Part shown: positions 1 to 12,499 of the stretch, piece after piece
Position numbering within the stretch: the first letter of the stretch is position 1
Layout of the letters: every line of letters starts with the position of its first letter
DNA from: Paralvinella palmiformis
Lineage: Eukaryota > Annelida > Polychaeta > Terebellida > Alvinellidae
DNA length: 64,000 nt
NCBI GenBank assembly: GCA_025642065.1
Contig: JAODUP010000830.1
Coordinates: 15,001 to 79,000 of the forward strand
Direction of reading: 5' to 3'
Notes under the pieces: generated by a model
The model's input: only the letters and a program-made list of their open reading frames with translations
The model's database searches: none
What the model was told of the DNA's origin: nothing
Position numbers and translations under genes: made by a program

Positions 1-328
1 CGTACTGTGCCTGCTACAGTCATTTAAATGCTGGATAACCAGACCAGACACCTAAACGGCGTCCCTCCAAAGACACAAATAGTACATGGAACATCTCAAC
101 TGCAGCATAATATGCCTTGTGATATTTTCTGCAGGGTCAAATACCTCATAAGCATACAAATCAAATACATACTATGATCTACTCGTCACTAACCCTTCAA
201 GTATTACAAAATTGGTTAAAAGAAAACACGATCTCTGGCACGGGCAATGTGTGTTTTAGCTGTGTATAATAGGGCACAGAGAATCTCGAACCGTGAATTC
301 AAACTCTGGCTTGTGTGTGTTTGTGGGA

Positions 329-329
<1 letters not shown>

Positions 330-397
<68 letters not shown>
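330..397. repeat. (TA)n microsatellite
   Basis: An uninterrupted AT dinucleotide run of about 68 bp. The apparent Ile-Tyr frames across it are not coding. Confidence 0.98.
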
Positions 398-399
<2 letters not shown>

Positions 400-2386
400 A
401 ACTACCTCAACAAAAGCAATTATGCCCGAAAAAGCATTATCGCTCCCAAGAGTATAAATCCAAAACATTGTTATACAGCTAGACGTCTAAAAAGAGATAA
501 TAATACAGTCATGGCCACGTTATCTTGTGATTTCCCCCGATGTCAACTTACAATAACTAACAGCTAAGCGACAAGGAGTCCTCTAACAAAACGGAAATGA
601 TAGTCTTTGGCCGAACATTTTCACTTTGCTAACTGCCGCCACCAAAAGTGGTTTATTTAGTGACAATGAGCTTGAAAATAGCAAATATGACTGGCCAGTT
701 GAGGCTTAGTAGCATTAGAGAACTATATAACAATGATACATACTTGTTTGTATCAAGTCTTAATCAAAGTGAATACATACATGAAGCACAGAAATACAAA
801 ACTATTGCAAAGTGACTGTTATAATGTGATTCTTATTTATTGTTCAAATACGATATAATATGCACAATAACATTATTGCTACAATAATTATTTATTTCAA
901 AATTAAATTTATATGGATTTGTTGTTGGTTTATAAAAGTATAAGTATGCCTATTCCACATATTTTTATTTTTAAATTTGTCATGAATGTTTTTAATGTTA
1001 TCTAAGGGGAGATACATTATTTAAACAATGCGTCAGGTATCCTCCTTTTCAACATTCTATATGCGTTTGCTTTTATTAGAATGATGTATTATGAATGTTT
1101 AAATAATTGAATTGAATCGTGATTATTATTGCTTTGAACTGACGAACATAAATTATCATTTAGATTGTTGTTCTTTCGGAAGAAATATGCCAAGCACATA
1201 TAATGTTGTTCTAGTGGGGATAAAATAAACAAAATGTTTAATTTCCATTGTTCTATTGTAACATTAATTGTTTACAGTTTATTTAGTACGATTTAAATTA
1301 GCGAGTTGATAATATTTAACGACCCTAAAGGTCATTTAGCATCACCTGTTAATGCCACTTCAACGACATACAAGAGTAACCCACGTCAAATGAATGTAAG
1401 ATGAAGTGCATGACTTTGTAATAGCCGAATCATTGTTTTGGATTATCCTGTTCGGCGTAGCATTAAAATGATATTACTACAAATAAAATAATAATAATAA
1501 TAATAATAATATTAATAATAATATACATACATACACATAGCAATCTCCTACTTGACCATTTGTTCGTTTTTACATCTACCTGATTAATTCGTGCATTTAG
1601 TCACCCAAGTTATATAATATGGGATGTATAATACATAGAAATAGTGACTTTGTCAGATTACTGATTAAGAAAAAAGTCGGAGAAATTACGTGTGGGAAAA
1701 ACCAGTTCTTCCCAAGACACGTCAAGTGATTTAGCGTATTATACGAGACGAGGTTTAATATGATATTATTAAAGGTCGTTTTATTTGTTCGTTGTATTCG
1801 GCATAGGCAAGAGTTAATTAATTAGAATATTGTTGTCTTTTTTTGTAATTAACCTTACCAAGTATGCGTGAACATGGCGAAATAAATCTTTAAAATATAT
1901 CAACAGTTCTTTATTAATCTGGGCGTTTGCCATCTTAATGTTCATCTCCAACTAGTATTCTAAAGCGGGGGCCAATAGAGACGGACATATTTTACGAAAG
2001 GTTATTTATTACTATGGCAACGACAATAAATATATCATTTGCCAATTGTCAATTCGAATTATAAAAAAAAATTGCAGATACATGGCAATTGCAAGTACAG
2101 AGCCCTAATCGATTTGTTGATAATAGAGCAATAAAATCCAAGAACTAAATATAGTCCTATGGGCCTACACACGTAACTCTTACCACCGAGGACTATGTGT
2201 TCACACGTTTTGAACGCATGACACATTTAGTGAATAGTGGTGATGGTTTATTTTGAAATTTTATGTTTGTTTCCTTTAATCTTGATTGCTGAACATGAAC
2301 TTAGCTCCATTATCTGATAACCTTGTTCACCTGTTGTCCTAAAGAGTACTCATATAATGCTAATATTACATTTCAAAAAGAGAACG

Positions 2387-2387
<1 letters not shown>
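398..2387. other. No gene recognised
   Basis: AT-rich sequence with an (AAT)n-like stretch at 1486-1522. No frame with recognisable protein features on either strand. The stretch from 2587 to 3429 is similar. Confidence 0.6.

Positions 2388-2452
<65 letters not shown>
2388..2452. repeat. (TA)n flanked by AGAGAACG/CGTTCTCT
   Basis: A pure TA run of about 65 bp whose two flanks are also complementary (AGAGAACG and CGTTCTCT), making an extended self-complementary block. Confidence 0.97.
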
Positions 2453-2453
<1 letters not shown>

Positions 2454-2486
2454 GTTCTCTTCCGGTAAACTGTGGAAGCTAGATTG

Positions 2487-2488
<2 letters not shown>

Positions 2489-2585
<97 letters not shown>

Positions 2586-2586
2586 T
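2489..2586. repeat. (TA)n followed by (ATTT)n
   Basis: A TA run to about 2535 passes into about 12 copies of ATTT. Confidence 0.97.
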
Positions 2587-3429
2587 GATTTATTTCATTG
2601 TTTTCGAAATTCTTCCTTCGCAGAATTTGGCAGAATTAAATATTAGATTATTTATGCGACGCTTGAACAGTGCGTGATTCCGAGGTCGCGTACACAATAA
2701 ATTAACATCTAACAACATTTGCATGGATTTCTAAATTCACGATATTTTAGGGATTTGCAATAACAGATCGATTTTCAAATTCTAGTAACACTTTATACAG
2801 CATCCATTATTTAAAATATAACAATTTTTATTTATTACTAAAAATAGGATTGTTTTTCTGGAAAAGTCGGTTTTCATCTCTCAAGAAGAACAATCGCTGT
2901 CCCGCACCAGACCGGATGTTATGATAATAAATTCTAAACATCTGATGACGAATAATATGAACACAAAAATATTTTTATCTCAAATATATAAGTTTCAATA
3001 TAACTATCATGTTCTAATAGAATAACAAAATGTTACGTTATTTAGAAAGGTTTTGTCAGACTCGTCAACAAGCTGAATAAATATTCATCGGCCCAACAAC
3101 GGTCCCCATAACTGTTTTACAACTTTTCACTTGGGCTTTATTGTGCTAAATATTACTTAAGAGTGATATATTGCAAAACTATAATTACAACTTGTGGACA
3201 AAGGCAAATAAAATATTATTTATTGACAAAATATGTGTAGCATAATAAAAACTGCACACTTTTATTTAAATATTATGCTTTTATAATTGTGATATGGTAA
3301 CCTGCTATTAACTTGATTGTGACGTTATGTATTATTAATAAACCGCAACAATCTTTTAAATTACCAACAATTTTTGTATCTCGGGGGATAAGGGTTCATG
3401 TAGCTATTATCTAACGCTTATACCCAAAT

Positions 3430-5402
3430 AAGAAAAATGGCCTGAAATCTGTAGATTTTTTCGAGGAGTTTTCGGAATTTATTGACTCTGTTGATATTAT
3501 GTGATTCCAATGTACGCTGGGATTCCCCGAGGAATGCAGATACCAAACAACTGACTGAAATTCTTAGATATGCCAATCTCAGGCAGCGTGTTCAACAAAG
3601 AACACACAAACATGGTCACATCTTAGATCTGGTCATCTCCCGTGATGATGATAATTTCATCAAGGATGTATTTGTGTCTTCCATGCTGTCTGATCATTTC
3701 CTTACTAACATTGATGTATCTTTCTAGAAACGGATTGTTTCAACTAAAGGTATTCCATATAGAAAATATAGATCGATTGGAAAGGAGGATTTTCTTGCAG
3801 AATTGTGGATCTTTCTCTAGTACTGGATCAACCGGATGATGTGGATCATCTGGTGGATCTCTATGATAGTACATTTGGTGACCTTGTAGATGAGTATGCA
3901 CCTTTAAGAAGGACACGGCTTCCATAGCAAAATAAGGATATACAAGCTGCAAAGAGACATAGAAGGTATTGTGAGCGGTTGTGTATCAGTAGCGGTTTAT
4001 GGGTTCATTATAAAATATTCAAGGTCGGAAAAATTAAAGTTATAAATACCCTTCCCTATGACAAATCAGAATATTAAAATAAAAAGATCAAAGCATGTAA
4101 AGGAACCAAAGGACCGGTTTCAGTGCTGTGAATAAAGTACTACATATAATTCAAACTGTCCATCCAAATATTATCAACTCAGATAAAGATATGGTCCATT
4201 GTTTTAATAACTTCTTCTTTCAAAAGATATTAAATATTAATGATGCTTTCAAAGATCCATGAAAGCTCCCCTTATAAAACATTTAATAAAAAACAGTTTA
4301 TACTGTAATATTCTAAACAATTACAGACCTATTTCAGATCTTACATTTATACAAGTTATAAAAAGGGCAGTTGGTTTCCATCTAGACAATTATTTAATTA
4401 GTAATAACCTTAATATACTCTGCATATAAAAGTGGTCACAGCATTGAAACAGCCTTTGTTCGGGTCAAATATGATATTATGATGTCAATTGATCAAGGTA
4501 AACCAGTATTTCTTTTTCTTCTTTACAAGTCTGCTGCATTTGATACAATTGATCATAGTGTACTTTATTCCAGATTAAAAGACATGTTCGATCTGTCAGA
4601 TAAAGTACTTGAATGGTTTCGATTAGATCTGGAACAATTATCCCAAGGAGTGACTGTTCATTGTAATTTATCTGATGTTTTCAGTTTTTGTTATCTGGTG
4701 TACTTCATGGGTCATTTCTTGGTTTTCTGGATTTCAATACCCATCTTCATTGGATTATTGCGCAGCGACAAAGTGTTAACTTCCACTTGTATGCTGATGG
4801 CACACAGCTGTATATATCACTGTTAACATATATAAACATGTCACATCAGTATGTTGAACTGCCTACTACCATCTTAAGAACATCCACTGTTTTAAAGCAT
4901 TATTAACACAAGAGGCACTTGCAACTATATTCCATGCCTTTGTTAGATCTCGTATATACTATTTTAACTCCCTCTTATATGGTGTATCTGATTATAACAT
5001 TAATTGCCTTTAGCGAATTCAGAACAGTGCCACTCGCATAGTGACAAATATTCGAAAACATCACCCCCATTCTTCAATAACTACATTGGCTACTTGTTAG
5101 ACAGCGTATCCACTTTAATAATTTGTATAATAACTTATACATCTATTAATGACATGGCACTTTAATACCTGTGTGAACTGGTGTCTATTAGAAAGTCATC
5201 TCGAAAATTCAGGTCATCCAGTAAGACATTATTGCAGGTGCCTGTGTCTCGGCTCCAGTCATATAGTGATTGTGCATTTCGTGTTGGAGCCCCCACTTTG
5301 AGGAGTAGGTTACCGGCAGACATTAGAAATGGGCCGTCTCTTGAAATTTTAAATCTGCTCAAACAACACACCTGGTTAAGGTTGCTTTCACAAATAATAA
5401 TA
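3430..5402 (+). pseudogene. Degraded non-LTR retrotransposon (CR1/L2/Jockey-like) with endonuclease and RT remnants
   Basis: Shifted open pieces match the order of a LINE ORF2. An endonuclease C-terminal part lies at about 3482-3727 (CDSNVRWDSP, KHGHILDLVISRDDDN, MLSDHFL). An RT core lies at about 4440-4820 (SIDQGKPV, SAAFDTIDHSVL). The C-terminal domain lies at about 5015-5400 (NSATRIVTN, ELVSIRKSSRK). The RT catalytic box reads YADG at 4791-4802 where active elements have YADD. There are many frameshifts and stops, so it is dead. The C-terminal part closely resembles the copy at 7182-7561, so both belong to one family. Confidence 0.85.
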
Positions 5403-5930
5403 GAATAATAATAATAGTATTTTATATAGCGCCTTCTTCAAATTGAATTGCTCTAAGGCGCTTTACATTTAAAACATAATTAAAACATAATCTGAGTTCA
5501 TATAGCACAAAGACATTTTATACATAATAAACTGGTTTAAATATTATAAATAGGCTCATTTAATTAAGTGGGTTTTAAGAACCTTACAAAATATTTCTTT
5601 ACTTGCTGAGAGTTTAATATGGTTTGTCAAATTATTCAACAGCCTGGAAACTGATGCTATTAAGGAGTTTTCTCCGTACATTCCTGTGTGGCTTTTTGAG
5701 ACATTCAAAGGTGAATAGGACATACATCGCAACATTATCACTAGTATGTACTTTTGGATCAGATCGTTTAGATACAGAGATGGTGTTGACTTTGAATGTG
5801 TGAAACAGGACCTTGTATAGTGATCTGAAACGTACAGGAAGACAGTGCTGGAACAGAAGACAACTGGAACAAAACTTGTGTAGTATGATCCATTTAGTGA
5901 CTGCATGTTATCAGACGTATTAAAGGTCAC
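5402..5930 (-). mobile_element. LINE 3' fragment, opposite orientation, with hairpin tail
   Basis: Read on the minus strand, the open frame ends in a peptide typical of RT C-termini (ENSLIASVSRLLNNL ... VLKTHLIK). It is followed by a 3' UTR whose last part contains the stem TAAAGCGCCTTAGAGC/GAAGGCGCTATATA and an (ATT)n tail at about 5402-5415. It sits exactly where the plus-strand LINE loses its 3' UTR, so it probably inserted into or beside that copy. Confidence 0.55.
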
Positions 5931-7159
5931 AGTTAAATTATGATTATTATAAAGCCAATATGAGATATGCTAGTTACTGATGAATGGGGTCCTTTGAAAA
6001 TTCTAAATGTGTCATTGTTAAATAGTCTTTTAATAATTCCGATGAATTCCACAAGGTTGAATACTGATTACGGTGAATTCAATTCTTACGTAATAGCTAA
6101 ATCATATATTTCGCTTGATAGCATTGTTGGAGACTTAATTATTCAAGACACCGAAGCCTTGATTTGCTTTTGTTTTTGGTAGGAGTTCTATTCAGTAAAA
6201 GATACAAATACCACGAAGATGGTATCATTTTGTATATGAATATAAAAACATATAATACTAGAACTTCATTAAATAAAACGTTTATTTTATTATACTTATT
6301 TCATTAAAACAACACACCCATATAAAATTTTACTACTATATTTTGAATAACTAAATTGAAACAATTATAGATCAGTCTGAATGTTTACAATGAAATAGTA
6401 AATTATTTATCCTTTTCAAGAAAGAGTTATATGGTAATGCATTACTTGATATCACTTTCAATTTTACGTACGTCAAGGGGCTCAAGCTTAGTGATGTGGA
6501 ATCCAGCTTTAACATTGAGAGAATGAAATCAGGTAACAAAATCTATACAACAATATTTAATTCCATATATTTTTATCCATGTCAAATTAAAAGACGAAAT
6601 CTGAGGCAACCATCATACGGAACCCCCAAATTTAGCTCGGGTCATTCTTTATTGGTTTGGGTCATTCGTTCTCCTGGATTGTATAGAATGTAAATCAGAC
6701 AGGGGTGTGTCTTGGCACAAGGCAGGGGAAGGTCATAACTCGAGAGGCGATAACTTTGGCTGAGCTGTCTCTGCAGAATTCTAGATCACTTAATTCCTAA
6801 AATATAAATAAATAAACTAGTATTGCTTCTTTTCAGACAATTCTATTACGTTTTCATATTGAATTGTCGAAACATAAAACTGAAAACAGATCGCATCATC
6901 GACAGTTTTCGGACATCCAATTTAAAACTACAGAGAAATTCCTTATGCGTACAGATCCTGTCTAAGGACGGATCCCGTTTACGTATCATAAACCAAGTCC
7001 CAAATTTAAACCCCCCACGACTAACACGTCCTAATTCCGTTCTCAATATAATAATGTTGCGCCAAGGTCAATTTTTATCACCCCTAATGCGGAGAGTGCA
7101 CTGTTTGGTGATGTCACAGCACGACAGAACCAACCAGAGAGCAGCATTCTTCATCACAC
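5931..7159. other. No gene recognised
   Basis: A 127-codon plus-strand frame (6823-7206) crosses into the SINE and LINE and has no familiar motif. Nothing else is supported. Confidence 0.5.
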
Positions 7160-7868
7160 AGGGGCGCCTCAGTGGTCTAGTTGACTCGCATTGTAACAAA
7201 TACTAGAAAATATGATCATATTACCCCAATTCTTCAAAAACTACATTGGCTACCTGTTAGACAGCGTATCCATTTTAAGATTCTGTTAATAACTTATAAA
7301 TCTATTAATGATATGGCGCCAGAATACCTGTGTGAACTGGTTTCCATTAGAAAGTCATCCCGAAAACTCAGGTCATCCAGTCAAATACTATTGCAGGTGC
7401 CAGTGTCTCGGCTCAAGTCATATGATGATTGTGCGTTTAGTGTTGCAGCCCCCACTTTGTGGAATAAGTTGTCGGCAAATATTAGAAATTCGTCGTCTCT
7501 TGGAAATTTTAAGTCTCTTCTAAAAACACACCTATTTAAGGTCGCTTTCACAGATAAATAATTATTATCTTTTAAATCATTACAGGGTTTTTACAGACAT
7601 TATTTGGGGTATTATTAAATTACATATTATTTGTACAGCGCCTTTGAATGGCTCCTGCTAGTAAGGGCGCTTTATTAAATATACATTATTATTTTTTATT
7701 ATTATTATATCACTACCACCTGGGTTCGAATCTTGGCGTAGGCATATCTAAGGGGTGTTTCATCTTTGACTTCGCTTCATTACCTTTAGAGGTCGCACGA
7801 CCCATTTAGCTTATCATGTGCACAAAAGTAGCCGTGAAACACCAATAATCATCATCATCATCATCACA
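7160..7868 (+). mobile_element. SINE family C copy, split by a LINE
   Basis: The tRNA-like head (GGGGCGCCTCAGTGGTCTAG) is at 7161-7180, and the body from the B box (GGGTTCGAATCTTGG) to the (ATC)n tail is at 7709-7868. Compared with the intact copy at 36821-37007, about 25 bases around the insertion point are missing. CATCACACAGGG occurs both just before the head and at the tail, consistent with a target-site duplication, although the (ATC)n tail blurs it. Confidence 0.75.
7182..7708 (+). mobile_element. 5'-truncated LINE (RT C-terminus plus 3' UTR) inserted into a SINE
   Basis: The frame to 7561 encodes the last ~125 residues of a LINE ORF2 (HITPILQKLHWLPVRQRIHF, MAPEYLCELVSIRKSSRK, APTLWNKL, LLKTHLFKV). 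The 3' UTR ends in a GCGCC...GGGCGC stem and an (ATT)n tail. The 5' end is truncated at about 7182. SINE sequence flanks it on both sides (7160-7181 and 7709-7868), so the LINE landed within a pre-existing SINE. This copy is less decayed than the one at 3430-5402. Confidence 0.85.
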
Positions 7869-9740
7869 CAGGGTTTTTTGCGAAACGTTATCACCATTCA
7901 ATCGCCGCATTGCGTGCCTCTGCTTAGTTAACAACTCACTGACTGGCACAGCATGTTTTCATATGAATAAAAAACCGTTGAGCTTTTAATCTACCTTTAA
8001 TAGAAAATGTCTACACAGTTATGTCAATCAGCGCGTATGTGTTTTAAATTAATTGACCACATCATGTCTGTCATCGTTCCTATGTCTCTATATGAATAGA
8101 AAACCGTTTAGCAATTTCAGCAATAGGCGTGTATTTTTTGTATACAAAAGTCCTCTGAAATCAGGTGAATGCATGTTATTTTAACTTGCTTTATTGAATC
8201 CACCACTATGTCCAAAATTACTCACTAATATCTCTCACTCGTTTACAAAATCAAAGTTATTTCTGATTATAAAAAACTATGGAAAAGCCATCGCCATTAG
8301 GATACTTCCCTGATACGGACACTTGACTGTAGTTCCTTCACTGTTCTTAATAGGGGAATGTTACTGTTATAATAATAATACTAATAATTAAGACAACAAC
8401 AACAACAAAAACCGCCAAAGTATCAACACAGGGTATAATTATTGCAATATTTATTTTAATATTTTCATCCCGTAATTTTTTAGTATTAAGTGTAATCAAT
8501 TTCAGCCTCGGATTAAAAATAACAGCACCAAACTCCCCATTTATATCCACTTTATATTTGTATAATTAATATCATTTTGTTATGTTTCGTTGAGAACATT
8601 TCTCGATTCCTTCACTATGGACACATTAATTTATCCTTGCTAGTCAATAAAGTGGTTTATGCATTATTGGATTAGCTAGCCACCCGATGAATTAATATTG
8701 TTAAATATATTTAAAGATTCTGATATCAAATTATAATAACAATACTTCCGCTTATGGGAAACCTTTCACGTACAATAAATTGACGATTTTACACTTTTTA
8801 ACAAAATAACTATCAATATTTGATACAGTTTACTACGCATATAATTATCTTACTCTGTGATCGCTTAATGGTGTGGTATGTTGCGTTAAAATTGACGTGA
8901 TGATTAACCAAATAAGCGTATATGTTTAAAACGTTATGATTGGAAAATAACTAAGAGCTTTTTCTTTATAGTCGTTAGATGGCAGCACTTTAGCTGGTGA
9001 CCGCTCTAATTATTGTTATCATAATTATTAAAATAATTATCGGCTCCATTTATATTGATAATAAATCACAGCAGCTTATTTACAAAAATGTCTAGACCTG
9101 TAATTATTATGATGATAGTCAATAACTCTACACATTGTCAACAACTAACAATAAAGGCCGCAATTAAATTGTGAATGTAATACAGCCATCATAAGAGTTA
9201 TTCGATATTGATTGATAAAAATGATAAAACAAATATTCTTTTTGTTGTTGTAGAAGTGTATATTATTTAAGCAAATAATCCAACCATGTACCATGGTTAA
9301 ATCGTTTGCTAAAAATTACTATGAACTGTAATCGATTACGCTGATTTTTTAAATGAATTTCATGTTATCTGTATTTTTAGTTTTATGGGGGGAATTAGAA
9401 CAATACACAAATACTCCGGAGATGGTATTGCTTTCTATGTAAATAAAAATACTAATGCTGTAATTTGCATCAATTAATTTTGATGTTATTATTATCATTT
9501 CATTTACGAAGCACAATACAAGCCAGGCAAATCTTTTACTGCCATAATTTAAGAACTTAATTAAAACGAATAAAAAACTCTACTCGATAGATTTTGATTG
9601 AAATCTCACTAATATTGTTATTGTGTATGGAAAATGTTAATAAATTACTTAGTTACTAATGAAAACTAAAAATTATATAGACTAAAGGTATGGGTGGGGG
9701 ATTTGAAAATGCCCTAGATCTGGCTAGTTCTGCCTAATAA
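7869..9740. other. No gene recognised
   Basis: AT-rich unique-looking DNA. A short phrase (ATATGAATA(A/G)AAAACCGTT) recurs near 7962 and 8091. No coding or element structure could be supported. Confidence 0.55.
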
Positions 9741-9749
9741 AACTGGAGT

Positions 9750-9835
9750 ACAGACATTTGCTCACCGGGCAGTTGCTCACCTGAACACTTGCTCACCAAG
9801 CAAATGAAAAAGTGGGCACTTGCTCACCAGTGAAT
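9750..9835 (+). repeat. Short tandem repeat of (A/G)NTTGCTCACC
   Basis: Five copies of TTGCTCACC spaced 13-30 bp (ATTTGCTCACCGGG, AGTTGCTCACC, ACTTGCTCACCAAG and so on). This could be the end of a non-autonomous transposon, by analogy with the tandem tail at 58962-59041. Confidence 0.6.
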
Positions 9836-10164
9836 TTTTAATAAGAAAAAATATTTTTAATTCAGAAATATATTTCTTAGTATCCTATTACCTATATACT
9901 TTTTGGGATGAATATTACCAATTATTAGGGCATTAAAGTTCAGAGTTTATTTTATTTTATTTGATTAATTTAATTGTGTGCATTTTGGTTAGCGCTAAAT
10001 GTTAAATGAAATTTTAATTAATTCATAACAATGGTGTGCACATATTATTATGCAATTCGTCTTTTAAAACAAACATAGATATTTCACTTAGTTTCTCGAG
10101 AAAGTAATTATAATTTTAATTGTCTTATTGACTGATTCATTTTGGGTACCGCCTCAGAGTGGAT

Positions 10165-10480
10165 GGTTGGCCCAACGTTTGCCCAACATCGATGGATTCA
10201 TGTTGCATACTAACCGAAATACAATAGTTGATACAACGTTGGCCCAACATCGATGGATTCATGTTGCATACTAACCGAAATACAATAGTTGATACAACGT
10301 TGGCCCAACATCGATGGATTCATGTTGCATACTAACCGAAATACAATAGTTGATACAACGTTGGCCCAACATCGTTGGATTCATGCTGTATACCAACCGC
10401 AATTCAATGACATTCAGTAGTTGGTCCAACGTTGGCCCAATGTCGAAGTCACCCATACCAATATCCAACGTTGGACCAAC
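10165..10480 (+). repeat. 61-bp minisatellite, about 5 units
   Basis: Units contain CAACGTTGGCCCAACATCGA, then GGATTCATGTTGCATACTAA and CCGAAATACAATAGTTGATA. Central units are nearly identical and spaced exactly 61 bp; the outer ones are diverged. Each unit carries the palindrome-like GTTGGCCCAAC. Confidence 0.9.
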
Positions 10481-10698
10481 ATATGCATATTTGCTGGGTT
10501 ATTAGAATTGTGCCATCTATGCCGACGCATTATCACCGAAGTGCGCATGTGTCAGGAGTCTACTGTTTGACGATGGCGAACGTTCTACACGGAAAATAAC
10601 CACAAATAAAACAAATCGTTGAAGATATCTCTGCCATATGTCCATTTTCGATATTATTATAAATGGCCAAAGATGTGTATTGAAGAAACACTATGGGA

Positions 10699-10849
10699 AA
10701 GCGGTATCGCGTTGGACCACAGATCACTACCACCCGTGTTCGAATCCCGGCGTGGGCATATCTGAAGGTTGTTTCGTCTTTCACTTCGTCTCATTACCTT
10801 GTGCACAAAAGTGGCCGTAAAACATCAATCATCATCATCATCATCACTG
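10699..10849 (+). mobile_element. SINE family C copy, internally deleted
   Basis: It matches the family C copy at 36821 from AGCGGTAT... through the B box (GTTCGAATCCCGG) and the (ATC)n tail. It lacks the short internal block around CTCAGCCCATTTAGCCTA. Confidence 0.8.
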
Positions 10850-12243
10850 CCTATACATAAACTTTTGCTACGAATACAGCAATCCACTTGTACACGGGAA
10901 ATGTGTTCGGCGAACTACCACTTAGAACTTACAATTTAATCTATTTTGTTTACTAAATCAGTTAGTCTTCTTTGAATACCAATATACTAAATATCACCTT
11001 ATCTTTTCCTTTACCGACTGTTGGAATCGTGAAGTATTATCACCGGCAATGATCGTTCAAATATACAAACAAATCTCGCGTTCACACTGAAAAGGATCGG
11101 GGATCAAGCCTCTGCGATCAACACGACCAATTGTAGTAATTCTAAATCCTGCCGCCAGATGTCACTAGCTTAATTGGCATGGTCTATTCCAATTCCGGGA
11201 TGGAATTGACCCCATGTTTTCCCCTGAGTACGTAAGAGTCACTCTTTCTGCCTCTTTCTGTACTGCTACCCCCAGACATGTTAAGTCTCCCGGTTTCCCC
11301 GGGAGCCTCCTCCTGGTTTTGAGCTACATCTCCCAGTCTCCTGGTGGGAGTCAGAAATCTGCCGGTTTTTAACAATACCCAAACAAAAATTATCTAACTT
11401 TATCAAGCTTGCTGTGGAATAATTTATTTTATTTTTGCCTGAGTAATGTCTCGCATGGTGTTCTGGGTCAACAAAAGTGTCGTACTATGCAATTCAGCCA
11501 GACAACGATCTGCTGAAACCAGAAACGTCTGCAACATGGAGCTATTTGTGAAAGACCACCATCCAGTGATAGTGATGCGTAAACCTCCGCTTATGTGTTT
11601 ATAATAAATTTGTGTTATAATAGTATCTGAAATGAGGTATATGTAAAGAAAACACAAATCTGTATTTACAAGTGTTTATAACATTTATAAAATTAATTTG
11701 TTTGCTAGATCTGCATTGACAAATATAATTTATTATCATGTTTTATTTAGTGCATTAGTTTTGATAAATTAAGTGCATTAATTTGAGAATGTATGTTTTA
11801 CATGGAAATTTTGTACTTCATCTGGCATGCAGTTTGGTAATAAAACTCGATTGTTATGGCATAATTAGGAGTGTTTTCTTTTCTGTTACCATATAGTAAT
11901 TATTACAAAATTCCAATTTACATCCCGATTTTCGAATCTACCTACAAATCTAATATTTTGGCATTTTTGAATATGCTCCCCTGTGAGTCTGAGGAGTGCC
12001 TATGAACAACCACCCAATAAAAGGGCCGGACCACACTGGAAATAAGTACTCGCACCTTCGTGTGCTATCTCTGTTTCGTGATCATGATCATGCAAAGAAA
12101 TTAATCAATCAGTCAAGCATAAGTCAACACTGTAATCAACCGAGTTATCTCAGTGGCCGAGACTGTGGCATTCTCTACTGAATCCACGTGTTTGTGTTTA
12201 TTTTCCGGACACGTTTCTGGGTCACTTTTTGGTGTCATTATAT
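10850..12243. other. COQ10 upstream region, no gene recognised
   Basis: No conserved frame. The CG content rises towards 12240-12600, around the proposed COQ10 first exon. Confidence 0.5.
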
Positions 12244-12253
12244 GTCACGTGAT
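12244..12253 (+). promoter_or_regulatory. Palindromic E-box upstream of COQ10
   Basis: GTCACGTGAT contains the CACGTG E-box bound by bHLH-zip factors (USF, MITF/TFE type) and lies about 250 bp upstream of the COQ10 start codon. The motif is visible. Its use as a promoter element is inference from position only. Confidence 0.3.
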
Positions 12254-12450
12254 CAGAGTTGTCCCGCTTCAAGGTTAAAATGGCGACTCTTATTGGTGCT
12301 TGACAGGCTAACGTTGTTGTACCATTGCCATAATCCTAGATTAATATAAGCCTGCTTGTTCTTATACAATAATATCTCGCACTAATCCGAACCTGACCCC
12401 AAAAAATACGCAACGCAGAACAATCACGCTTTGTTGACATTATACCGGAT

Positions 12451-12468
12451 ATGACGAAAGGAAGGTGA
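12451..12468 (+). promoter_or_regulatory. Possible upstream ORF in the COQ10 5' leader
   Basis: A five-codon ORF (MTKGR, stop TGA) ends 31 bases before the proposed COQ10 start codon. If the transcript begins upstream of it, it could dampen translation. The transcription start is unknown, so it may lie outside the mRNA. Another short ATG ORF (MATLIGA) lies near 12280. Confidence 0.3.
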
Positions 12469-12499
12469 AGGTCGTTCGTTGCGGAGAACATCCTCAGCG

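Noticed and set aside
247..567. 106-codon frame with long Ile-Tyr run
   Set aside because: It exists only because the (TA)n tract is open in every frame; flanks have no protein-like features. The same applies to frames at 2323-2646 and 62407-62607.
7853..7866. (ATC)n tract considered a stand-alone microsatellite
   Set aside because: It is the 3' tail of SINE family C, seen in the same position in other copies.
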